Shown piece by piece: positions 1-10,663 of a stretch of DNA of 64,000 nucleotides. The stretch is from Astrocystis sublimbata (Eukaryota > Ascomycota > Sordariomycetes > Xylariales > Xylariaceae): positions 1,164,095-1,228,094 of the forward strand of contig JAJNNY010000006.1 of assembly GCA_022453515.1 (NCBI GenBank), in the 5' to 3' direction. A program made the translations under genes and the position numbers. The notes under the pieces were generated by a model. The model did no database searches, had not been told where the DNA came from, and saw only the letters and a program-made list of their open reading frames with translations. Numbering within the stretch: the stretch's first letter is position 1; every line of letters starts with the position of its first letter.

Positions 1-2180
1 TGTGGACACCAACAACTCAGACTACTTACTGTACATACGCCCCATCATCTAGCGTTCAAGAGCGAACTGCTTAGTGTGCAATCGTGTCCATGATGCAAGA
101 GAGATGGTCCACAAGGCTGACTGCCTGAGGCAAACTATATGCATCAATTTGGAACTAGATCTAATTCCTGATATTTGTAACTAACGAGCCCTTGGTGGTC
201 ACTTGAACGATAGGAGTTCCCCTGTTACCAGCTTTGAATTATAATGCAATATATTACATGCGTTTTGTAATTCTACCTTGAATGCCCAACTTTCCACTGC
301 TTTCGCATCCAAGAGTTCAGACATCAACAACTTCACCACTTACCAGTAATGCCCAACCAAGCCCCAATCTCGATTATGGCTTTCAGTGCAGAAAAAGTAA
401 AATACCGGTGACGTACTTGCTGTAAAGTAATATGCAGCGATGTAACGCACTGCCACTCGGAAGTGGCTTGTTAGCCATCATTGCCTCTCGTATTGTCTTT
501 CCTTCCAAGGCAAGCAGGCCCCCGCAGGGTGTGTTACATTAAACAAGTAGTCGGCTTAGCAACATAGCCAGCGCGCTTCTCACAGTCGATCGCACGTGAT
601 GAAATTCCATCGAGACAAATCGTGGCGTAGTATAGAAACACAAAAGCAACTTCGATCCCGCTCACGTGTGCGGTCTCAAGTCATCCGGAGCCTGTTCTAA
701 ACCACAATGAAGTCATTGGTGTTCTGACCTGTGAGGCGCTCCTAGGGACCCTATTGCATGCCAATTTACATAATTATGTCTCAATCTTGAGAGACCACCG
801 ATCTTTAGTAGTTTACGGCCGCTTTTGCCGTGGCCCGTCTCCGGGCTCGAAGAGGCGACTATGCGGATTGAGCCGATTCTTTACTTGCTTCTAATTATTG
901 AGTCATCGAAATGATTATCAAAAGCCTGGACCAGGAATCCGCAGTAGACAAATTTTTACTCTCCTTACTCGTATAGCTTGCAACGTTGTCATGAATCCTA
1001 TCTTTGCCTGCCAGCTCAACACACTTTCCCTATCGCGCAGAGCCATGGATCTTCACACAATGTTGATGTTGGGCGCATGCCCTATTTCGGCATCTGCCAA
1101 ACTAACCTAGTCTACCCCAGAAATGCGGAGAGTGGTCTAGATCGGGGATCCCCAGACTTTGGGGAACACAACTAGCGAGAACACTAGCCTAGCTCTTCAT
1201 CGAGGCAAGCCAGCCGAGCAGGTTATCAAGTGCGTTGTCAGACAACAGGTAGGTGCCTGATTTGTGTAATTCTGCGGGACTGGGTTCTGAAATACCATTG
1301 GCTGATTCTTTTTGTCTGTTTTTGGCCTTCCCCCATGCCCGTAGCTTTACCAATATCATGCTACTGAGGTATAGTTTTCACATACCGAAAGGAGTATAAC
1401 ATTGCGTGAACTATCAATACGTTTACCGACGCTGAAGAACCCCTTTTCGGAACCCACTTTGAACGAATACGTAGCTATACAATTGCGTGAGTGCCGGATA
1501 CGAATACGCACTGACGTTGATAGTCCTCTATCGAATCTACGACCCCTGTGGTCCGTCGTGTCGTGTAGCAACCTGAGCCGCACCCCTTGCGTTCATCTGC
1601 GCCGATAACTCCGAAGGACCCGGCCGCGACGGAAACTGTGAGGTCCCCCTATTGTCACTTAGTCGTGAAATCGCTGTTGATTTGTGGCCCGCGCTGACAA
1701 CAGGCTACCACTGTCGTGGCCAATCCGACTGTTTCCTGTTTATGGATGCCTTCAATGGCGATGTACTTGTGGGAATGTAGGTGGGAGGAAGATAATGGGA
1801 AACAAGTATCCAATTTTACCTAGCCTGGATGTTGTCGCCTTGTCTCGGACCTGGTGTCGACGATGAAGGCCAATCAAAAATCCATCAACCAGTCTTGGCC
1901 AGGGCATGGTGATAACAACCCTGGAACTGTGCCGTCCATTTGAGGCTAATACAAGATCTCTTCTACGGACTATACAGCGGTCTATTAGTAATAAGCAATT
2001 ACCGGCCTGCGACACAAGAGATGTCACTGCAACGCGCGCGGGATGGGCACAAAGAGCCACCAGGGCTACCTAGGCAACCATATTGATAATATGTGTATCA
2101 AAACATAGCACCTACAACCCATTTTCAATCAGTGCTACTCATCATCATTGATGTCTTGAATTTTCCCCATTTCACTCTCA
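1..2180. other. Intergenic left flank, no gene recognised
   Basis: I see no convincing gene here. The longest frames are about 60-100 codons, lie on both strands with no preferred frame, and resemble no family I know. Base composition is mixed with no long repeat. The promoter of the downstream ABC transporter must lie at the right end of this stretch, but I cannot point to a specific element. Confidence 0.6.
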
Positions 2181-5100
2181 ATGGAGTGCGGTTTTGAGGT
2201 AGAAAAGGCATTTGGGCCTACGGTCCCGAGTTGTCGCCGGGCGTTTGACTTCACCCTCTTCTTCGAGGAGCTTTTCTTCAAACTACTCCCTTCGACCCTT
2301 TTTCTCGCCATTGCCGCCGCTCGCATCGCAATACTCGCGAGGAATCCGCCGAGGGTTCGCTCTGGTTCGTTGCACCTTGCCAAGATCGTAAGACCCTGCG
2401 TGCCATGATGGAGTTGTTCATCCCTTGGACTCACGCGTCGTAGGCTACAGTCGCAGTCCTTGCCGCCCTCGAGTTGAGAATATTGATACTCATATGCATT
2501 GGTTCTGACGCCCACACATCAATATCCGTCGCTACCGCGGCGTTGTGCTTCGCTGCCTCGGTGGCGTTGCTAGTCTCGTCACATATCGAGCATGTGCGCT
2601 CCGCTCGACCATCGGATATCCTGGGTGTTTATCTTCTCTTGACCCCTGTTTTGCGATCTGCGGTAGTGCGTACATATTGGAATATCGACAACTTCCATGC
2701 GATAGCCGCCTTAAGTCTGACCTCTCTTCTCATCCAACTTGGTCTCCTTGCTCTCGAGAGTTGCAGCAAGCGCCGATGGCTTGTTGATGGTTCCCGCGAG
2801 AGTCTCCCCGAAGAAAGTGCAAGCTTCCTCAGCCGAAGTCTCATTGCCTGGGTCAATGCTCTGTTTCTCAAAGGATATCGGCAGGAATTAACGAGTGCCG
2901 ATCTTCGGATCGTCGACAGCAGCCTGAGAGCGTCAGCGGTCGAGCCGACATTCGACCGAATCCTATCAGCCAACAAGTGTAATCACAGCTGCCCAAAGTT
3001 CCATACGTATATTCATTGAGCCGAAACATACGCTAAAGTTGATAAATCTGCAGTTGGGAACCACGGACTTATTCGACTCACCTTCGAGTCTCTGGGACTA
3101 TATGCCTTGGCCCCGGTTCTTCCTCGTCTTGCATTAAGTGCCTTCACCTTCGCGCAACCATTTCTGGCGTCTGCACTCATTGATTTTCTCGACGCGAGCC
3201 AAAGCCAGTCTGAAAATAACGGATACGGGCTGATCGGCGCGTCCTTCCTCGTCTACACCGGCATTGCAGTGAGTCAATCAGTGATCAACCCGCCGTCCGA
3301 TACTGACGGTCCAAGGTCTGCACCGGATGGTACTACTATTTAAACTACAAGGTGACAACCAAGGTCAGAAGTGGACTTATTGTGGCACTCAGCCATAAGA
3401 TGCTCAGGATCAGACAAGAGAAAGGCATCGAGTCAAAAGTCCTCACTTTGATGATCAGTGATATCCAACGAATCACTTCTGCTTTCCGGTTTGTCCAAGA
3501 GCTTTGGATCGCGCCGATCGAAGCTGGAATCAGTACATGGCTCCTTTGGCGGCAGGTAGGACCTGCAAGCTTGGCTGCTTTGGGGATTGTGTTGAGTGAG
3601 TATGTCCTTGTAATAATTATGATACGTTGACAATGGCTAATGGTACTACATCCGTAGTCTGCACAGTCGCCTCTACCTTTATTGGACTGCGCTCGGCAGT
3701 ACAGCAGAGAATTGTATGTGTCCACTTTCTGCTCTTAACTCCTCTTCCCCTGACGGATACCTATCTTCTGAGACACCCCCAGACTCCGGGGCGACATGTA
3801 ATACTGCCACTCCAGATGAGAAGTACTGACTCCAGTGGCTCAAGTGGTTGACAGCTACCGAGAAACGAATTCAAGGAACGAAGAACATGCTTTCGTCGCT
3901 GAAAGCCATCAAGATGACAGGAGCCGACAAGGCAGCGGCTGCTGCCATCAAGAAACTACGGAGCCTCGAGTTCGACTCATCCAGGTCGCTACGCAAGCTA
4001 CTCGTTGGCAGCTTGTTCTCATGTAAGCCAGTTAATGTTATTAATTGCCTAGAGTGATTGTCGATAAAGTGCTCATGGTTCATAGCTTTCGCAACCCTGA
4101 CTTTGTCGCCTGTGGTCGTGTTCGGTGCGTATATAGGCGCCACTGCTTCGCAGAACCAAGACCTGAATTCGAGCCGACTCTTCAGCTCGCTCATACTTAT
4201 TAACCTCGTGGCGAACCCTCTCGTCTTTCTACTGCAGACTTTTGCCCAGATAGGGGCAGCTATAGGATGCTGTAGCCGCATCCAAGACTTTCTTCAGAGT
4301 GAGGAGTTGTTCGATACGAGAGAGCGAAGAGACCCCTCATTCGAACAAGACAGCGCCCAAGGTCAATCAGGAAATGAGACGAATGGAGCGAAGGCGAAAG
4401 ATGATTCTAGCTCCCTACCCGGCGAACCCATCATTGAAATTAACAGTGCTAGTCTCGGCTGGGACAACGACGTATTCCTCAAGGACGTGAGTCTTCGTGT
4501 CAGTAGAGGAGAACACGTCATCATCACCGGGGCTGTTGGAAGTGGGAAATCTCTCCTCCTTCAAGCCATGATAGGCGAGACGAAAGCTCTCTCGGGAAAC
4601 ATCGTGGTCAGAGGTCATCGGATCGCGTACTGCGGTCAGACACCGTGGCTTGAAAACTCAACAGCTCGAGAGAATGTCATCAGAGGCGCGCCGAGCGACG
4701 TAGCCTGGCATGAGAAGGTCATTGACGCATGTGCTTTACGAGAGCTCTTCGAAACAAAAAGCGCCGACGAAACAATCGGTAGTAATGGAGCGAGAATAAG
4801 TGGCGGCGAAAGACAGCGCCTAGTAAGTCAGGCCGAAGCCAAACGATCAGAGAGGTGAGACTTGACTAATACAATGATTTCTAGGCTTTAGCACGAGCGG
4901 TTGCTCTCCGTCCATCGGTAATATTGCTGGACGATGCCCTCAGTTCAGTTGATTGGACTACCAAGCAACATATAATGGAGAATTTGTTTGGGAGTAAAGG
5001 TCTTCTCACGGAACAAGGCACTGCCGTTATCCAAGTCACTCAGGATTGTACTTTATTAACCCTATCGCCATTCCAGCAGAGTTTATACTGACCGCACACA

Positions 5101-7169
5101 CGTAGACCAGGTAGCCCGGTTCGCCGACAGTATCCTCAAGATAGAGAACGGAAGTCTGGTTACCTACAGGTTTTCGGAGCTTAGTTTCGACAGAGACGAG
5201 GCACCCGAAGACGACCAAACTCAGCAGCTGGAAAGACAAAGCGACATCGCCAGTTCCCCGGCGAAAGCCGAGATGAAGTCCAAGATAACCCCAGCGATGA
5301 TACCGGACCGGCAGGTTTATCGTACATATTTCGGTTCCATCGGGCGGGTGCATCTGAGTATATTCTTCACTTTTGGAGTAGCATTTGCCTTTACCATACG
5401 ATTCCCAGGTCAGTGAACACCGGCACTATATAAAATCATTTTTCACTGTTGATGCTCATTCCCTGGCATAGCCGTCTGGGTAGAATGGTGGTCCGCGGAC
5501 GATGCCCGCCCGATATCGCAGCACGAGACAGGGTATTGGATAGGTCTCTATGCCCTTCTTAGCGTTTTGCCACTATTTACTATTGCTTTGTGGGCTGGCC
5601 ATCTGGTTCTTGCCGTTATACCAAGGTCTGGATTCGCACTGCATAACAAGTTGCTCAATACGGTCATCAACGCTACGTTCGTTACCATCAGCGCGATTGA
5701 TACGGGCGACCTCATCAACAGATTTAACCAGGACATCCTTCTCGTTGACATAAGGCTCCCTTTCGATCTCTTGAACGCAGTTCTCGGGGCCCTCGATATC
5801 CTCGCCCAGACCATACTCATCGCCATTGCCGCGATATATGTCCTGGCAGCCCTCCCAGTCGTCTTTGTAGTGTTGTTCCTCATCCAACACGTCTACTTAC
5901 GGACATCAAAGCAGCTGAGACAGATAGACCTTCAATCTAAGGCAGGGCTGCAGGCCAAGGCATCGGAAACGTATACCGGTCTAGCTACGATCAGAACCCA
6001 CGGATGGCAGGGCATGATGCTGGAAGAGATGCGGGAACGCCTCGACCGAACACAGGAGCCCGACTATCTTCTCCTGATCGTGCAGGCGTGGCTAAGGCTT
6101 GTGTTATCCCTTGTCGTGGCCGGCCTATCGATCGTTGTTGTAGGCGTAGCAGTAGCCACGAGACACAGCACCAGCGGAGGGGCGATCGGGGTTGCATTCC
6201 TCAACTTGGTCACATTGGGCTCGGGGCTCACCAATCTGATTAGCTCCTGGACATCTCTAGAGATATCCCTCGGAGCAATTGCGAGGATAGAATCCTTTGA
6301 GAAAAACACGCCGTCAGAGAATCAAGTTTTATCGCCCGTTGAGGTATCCCCAACCTGGCCGGAACGGGGGGATCTCAAAATTGAGAACCTGTACGCCAGC
6401 TATGCCACCAGTGATAGCTCGGAAGAACCTGTATGGTGCTTGAAAGATGTTTGTCTACACGTAAAGGCGGGCGAGAAGATAGCGATATGTGGGAGAAGCG
6501 GCTCGGGCAAGTCGACCCTCCTTCTCGCGCTTTTGGCTCTTATCAACTGTCTCGAAGGCAGGATCCTCCTAGACGGAGTAGACATATCACGCGTCCCCCA
6601 GTCGCTTCTCAGGTCGAGGTTTCATGTCATCTCCCAGGACGCATTGACCCAAGGCGAGAGCGTGCGCGAGGCTTTGGATCCTGCCGGCAAGTTCTCCGAC
6701 ATGACCATCGAAGACGTCCTCCGGGAGTGCGCAATCATGGACAGTATCATTTCAGCTGGCGGACTCTCCAGCGAGTTGAGTAGCGCCAACTTTTCCGTGG
6801 GCGAGGCGCAACTGTTCGTGCTCGCGCGGACTATTCTTCAAGCTGGCGGGCAACCAGGAGGCATTGTTCTGCTTGATGAAGCGACTAGCAGGTACGAAAA
6901 TCACCTATTAAACCTTGAAGCCACATTCTCCGCCGTTCCACTGCTGACAAGCTTCTAGTATCGATGTAGCGACGGAAAAGATGATTATGAAGCTCGTAGG
7001 AAATAGGTTGCAGGGCAAGACAGTCATATCCGTACTTCACCGCCTCGAGACAGCAATGGAATTTGACCGTATTGTCGTGCTTGAGAATGGAAGAGTGGCA
7101 CACTTTGGATCTCCGGCGGACGTCTTGAGACAGTCTGAACTCTTTTCAACAATAGTCGAGACTTCTTGA
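2181..7169 (+). CDS. ABCC-type (MRP-like) ABC transporter, full length
   Basis: This is a full-size ABC exporter of the fungal ABCC family, an ATP-driven membrane pump for conjugates, drugs or metabolites; the substrate is unknown. I read eleven exons: 2181-2387, 2444-2978, 3054-3268, 3316-3595, 3658-3713, 3836-4022, 4086-4822, 4885-5047, 5106-5408, 5472-6891 and 6959-7169. They join in frame to 1437 residues, normal for the family. Order: hydrophobic TMD0, TMD1, NBD1, TMD2, NBD2. NBD1 has Walker A GAVGSGKS (about 642-649), signature ISGGE (731-735) and Walker B ending LLDD (755-756), and its H-loop His appears replaced (QVTQD). NBD2 has Walker A GRSGSGKST (about 1235-1243), signature FSVGE (1335-1339), LLDEATS with the catalytic Glu at 1364, and an H-loop His. 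A weaker NBD1 is typical of ABCC proteins. Both signatures carry Glu where Gln is usual. The start has the usual CGFEVEKAFGP N-terminus. There is no biosynthetic neighbour, so its job cannot be inferred from context. Confidence 0.93.
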
Positions 7170-7990
7170 AATGGTTTCATAGAGTGTTGGCATTTTGTCA
7201 TTGATGGCTAGCAAGCACCTATGTAAATGTGATTGAATATATACATACAACGTAGAGCATACACGGGTTATGCGTCTTTCTTGGGATAAATCAATATGCT
7301 GTCGGCCTCCTACCTGTCTAAAATTGCGGGAAAAATTAGCAATCCACATGCGGGAACACATGACGAGTAGTTTTGTGCCAGTGTTCGCTACCAACTTTTC
7401 CGCCCAAAAGCTGCGTCTGCGTCTGCGTCATCTTGACTCACTACACTGTACAAAGGATACGTTCATTTTTGTATTTGTGTAGCGAGATTCCGAATAGAAG
7501 TATATGTACAAACGTTCGTTACGTCCTGTAGAAGTACTCGACCCGTTTGATGCAAGCTGCGCCATATACTCTGCAGATTACCAGTGGACAAGTGTAGTAC
7601 TACCCTTGTCCGGAATCAGGTTAAGAGTCAACGTCAGGCTCGTCTGACGAGGGTAATTGTTGCTTGTCTTCTTGATTAGGTAGACTTGTGCAACAGCTGC
7701 CGACAAGGATGTGACGATAACATCTCTGTCCGCCGTTGCACAAAAATCAGGACTGGGGGTGCTTTTGAGTAGGTAGGTCGAGGCTATTGAGCTCAGCAGT
7801 GTCAGCGTCTACCTATGAGTCCCATAGCAATACAGATGCTCAAAAGGAGCATAGCCGTCAAGAGCTGGCATGCGCATCGGTGCGGTTCATATCCGAAATC
7901 AGAACGGTGTGGTGTGCCTTGGATGGTGCATGCTTGATTGTATGAGCTAAGCGACTCCAAAATACAACACGCCCGCTTCTCCTTCTACTT
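7170..7990. other. Intergenic, between convergent ABC and APC2 genes
   Basis: The two flanking genes converge here, so this holds their 3' untranslated regions. I see no gene, RNA or clear repeat apart from a short GCGTCT repeat near 7411. Confidence 0.6.
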
Positions 7991-10663
7991 CTACTTCTTG
8001 ATAAGCTTATATTTGCCCCCAACAAGTTCCAGCTCGTCTTCACCGAGCTTCTCGGCAAGAAATTCTTGCAATTCCTCATTGCTCCAAGGGAAGCCATCGG
8101 GAATAAGCATCTTCATCATCATGGCAATGTTATTAAGGGGCATGGCAGGGCTGGAATTGGTCAACATGCCCACGATGAACTGCCAGTACACCACACGCCT
8201 TTCTTTCTCCTTCTCACTTATACCAGGTTTAGCTTTACGAGAGATCAGCTCAAGATTGTCTGCAGCAGCAGGTACTGATGCGCCCGGTCCAGAGTGCTCT
8301 GTTGACGATGATCCAGTCGCGTCTGAAAGTCTCTCAATGACAACGTAACGACCATCGGGCTGTTTGCGAAGCACTTGTTTCTTCTCCCAGAATTGCAGGG
8401 CAGCTGCCAGAAGATCTTCGTCGATTTCCATCTCCATCCACAGTTCATCGAACGTCCAGCTGGACGCGTTCTCTTCGTTGAATGCATTAATGACAGCAGC
8501 TTCATACGTGTGCACCTCCTCGACAACGGTGCGATCTGCGAATTCAAGTTCCACAACAGCTTGGCCAACATGATTGAGCCACTTAAGTTTACGTGATGGT
8601 TTAAGATGTTCGAAGATGGATTCGTATGTTTTCTGCATTGTAGCAATTGAAGAAGGTAGATGAAACTGCTCGTCGCCCACTTCTGGCCAATACAACCGGG
8701 AAAGAATCTTCGTGTGAATGTTCTGGATGCGTGATACCTCTTCAGGGCGGTGAAGATCACCGCGATGGATTGCACTATCAAGCCTGCGTGAATCTTGTAT
8801 GTCCTTGATCATGACGTCGCAAGATTGCAATGCCGATTCGCCAAATCGTTTCTTCAATAGATCTAACACGCCAATCTCTTGCTCGAAGGAATCTTGCTCG
8901 GAAAGTAATCGCCCGCCAATTATGTATTGGAATTCCTTGATAAATACTTCTGGAGATCCCAAAGCACTGATCAGAGTGCCGATGACATCCTCTGACTTGC
9001 GACGTTTGTAGTTAGAGCCCGCATCTACAGGGGCTGGTACCCAAGTAAGGTCATCCCATTCTTCGCCCTGGCGTTCCGATTGATACTGGTTCGGGTCGTA
9101 TAGCAATTCGACGAGTTCAACCAACTTCGTCTTCCGAGCTTCGGAGTTTACTTCCTTGGGCGTGGACAGTAAACCAGACACGATAGTGCGGACAGTATCC
9201 TCTCGCGTACAAAGATAAAGCTGCAAGGAGTAAGCAACGCGATCAAGCAGAACGCGAGAGTGGTCCAGTTTGTGGAAGGTCCGGATCATGGAAATGTAGG
9301 TGCGCAATATCTCTAGAGTTGAGCGGCCTGGGTGCAACAAGCGGTTCTGTAAGGCCGCAGAAAACGCGTCAGTCAGTTGCAGTCTACGCTGAGGGGTAGT
9401 GACAGCGAAACGCAGGTCCTCGATCCCGCCATCACTATTCGGCCAGTTGTCTACGATATCGAACAGTTCATTGATGCGGTGTGTAGCGAGCCTACCGATA
9501 GCAGTCTGCTTCCATTTCTCTACGTCAGTTCGCAGAACTTCTACCGCCCCAAGCTTGGTGGTAACTTCGACAGCCAGGGGAGCGTAATGATTTTGAACCC
9601 AGTCGGATAGCCGTGCTACACAACGCGGCTGAGCCGAATGGTGCTGGGCAGTGAGCGAATCAAGCATGAGGACATCTTGGTCGGCCGAGCCCCAGTCACC
9701 GCAGAAAGACTCTTGCACATACATGGTCATCATGCCATCTAGAAGCTCGGCGAACAAGATCTGGAATCGTTCGCCGGCTAATCCGACCTTGCAAAGCGAG
9801 TGAACTAGTTGGATTAGTTCGGCTCTTGCGCGGTCGACGTCGGCCAAGGATGGCTTGGCATTCTCTATATCCAATGCCGCAGAACTTGGCGAGGTTATTC
9901 CCAGGATGGTCTTCATCATCTGACCGAGAACAGTGCGCAGCGCAGATACGAGAGCGCTAGACATGGAGTTCCCGACGATTGCACGCAGGTCCCGAAGGAA
10001 AAGCTCAAGCGCCAGCTCTGCCAGCTCTGGCTTCATGGGCCTGGTGATCAATGAGAAGCCATATGAGTACTGGCGATGTGCTGCTTCTAAGGTCCGAACA
10101 CTACCCAGGAGCACTTGTGTTTGGTCTGCATAGCTGTCACAGACAGCCAAAAGGGGGAGTACATGGCTCACATAGTGCTGGCGCACTTGCTGGGTGTGCC
10201 AGGCCAGGACATCCTCGGTATGCCTGGCCAGGGGCAAACGTGAAGCGGGATCGAGGACGTCAAGAATTGCGTCTTCGAAAAGACGGCCGTCCAGGTCCTG
10301 CTCGGTCGGAAGCGACCCGAACGAGTCCTCGATGGAAACCGAAGGCGGCAGAGCGATGTGGGCAGTGACGGTATGCCAGGCACGATCGAAGCGGGTCTGG
10401 TGGGAGGCGTGGGTATGCTCATGGGCATGCTCGTGGGCATGCTCTGGCGAGGCAGACCAGGGCAGAGAGGTGAGATCATCGATGGCGGGAACAGCCCACT
10501 TGCGAGGAGTTAGTGTCTGCGGCCCTCCAAAAGGCTGGCCCTGGTCCGAGAAGCGCACGACGGGCGTGGCATGGGGTGTTGGCTGTGAGAAGCCGTCGGT
10601 TGGGAAGACAGCCTGGACTGCCCGGCGCTTCCGCGTGGTCCATTTCGTGTCAACAGCAGCCAT
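7991..10663 (-). CDS. Anaphase-promoting complex subunit 2 (Apc2, cullin-like)
   Basis: Apc2 is the cullin-type scaffold of the APC/C ubiquitin ligase. It binds the RING subunit Apc11 and drives ubiquitination of mitotic cyclins and securin in the nucleus. The reading frame is one uninterrupted exon of 890 residues, close to the family's usual size. The N-terminal half is poorly conserved cullin-repeat sequence. The cullin-homology part spans about residues 550-790 and includes the Apc2 hallmark VMIKDIQDSRR. The last 60 residues or so (PWSNEELQEFLAEKL onward) form the Apc2-type winged helix ending in YKLIKK. An insert at 72-88 alternates His, Glu and Ala. The ATG at 10663 is the first in frame and begins MAAVDTKWTT. 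The upstream neighbour is a long gene-free stretch. Confidence 0.95.
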   Translation of the reverse strand: MAAVDTKWTTRKRRAVQAVFPTDGFSQPTPHATPVVRFSDQGQPFGGPQTLTPRKWAVPAIDDLTSLPWSASPEHAHEHAHEHTHASHQTRFDRAWHTVTAHIALPPSVSIEDSFGSLPTEQDLDGRLFEDAILDVLDPASRLPLARHTEDVLAWHTQQVRQHYVSHVLPLLAVCDSYADQTQVLLGSVRTLEAAHRQYSYGFSLITRPMKPELAELALELFLRDLRAIVGNSMSSALVSALRTVLGQMMKTILGITSPSSAALDIENAKPSLADVDRARAELIQLVHSLCKVGLAGERFQILFAELLDGMMTMYVQESFCGDWGSADQDVLMLDSLTAQHHSAQPRCVARLSDWVQNHYAPLAVEVTTKLGAVEVLRTDVEKWKQTAIGRLATHRINELFDIVDNWPNSDGGIEDLRFAVTTPQRRLQLTDAFSAALQNRLLHPGRSTLEILRTYISMIRTFHKLDHSRVLLDRVAYSLQLYLCTREDTVRTIVSGLLSTPKEVNSEARKTKLVELVELLYDPNQYQSERQGEEWDDLTWVPAPVDAGSNYKRRKSEDVIGTLISALGSPEVFIKEFQYIIGGRLLSEQDSFEQEIGVLDLLKKRFGESALQSCDVMIKDIQDSRRLDSAIHRGDLHRPEEVSRIQNIHTKILSRLYWPEVGDEQFHLPSSIATMQKTYESIFEHLKPSRKLKWLNHVGQAVVELEFADRTVVEEVHTYEAAVINAFNEENASSWTFDELWMEMEIDEDLLAAALQFWEKKQVLRKQPDGRYVVIERLSDATGSSSTEHSGPGASVPAAADNLELISRKAKPGISEKEKERRVVYWQFIVGMLTNSSPAMPLNNIAMMMKMLIPDGFPWSNEELQEFLAEKLGEDELELVGGKYKLIKK
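10400..10450 (-). repeat. His/Glu/Ala repeat within APC2
   Basis: A GCATGCTC-like tandem pattern on the plus strand encodes residues 72-88 of Apc2, read as repeating E-H-A-H units. It lies in the disordered N-terminal region ahead of the cullin repeats. Confidence 0.8.
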
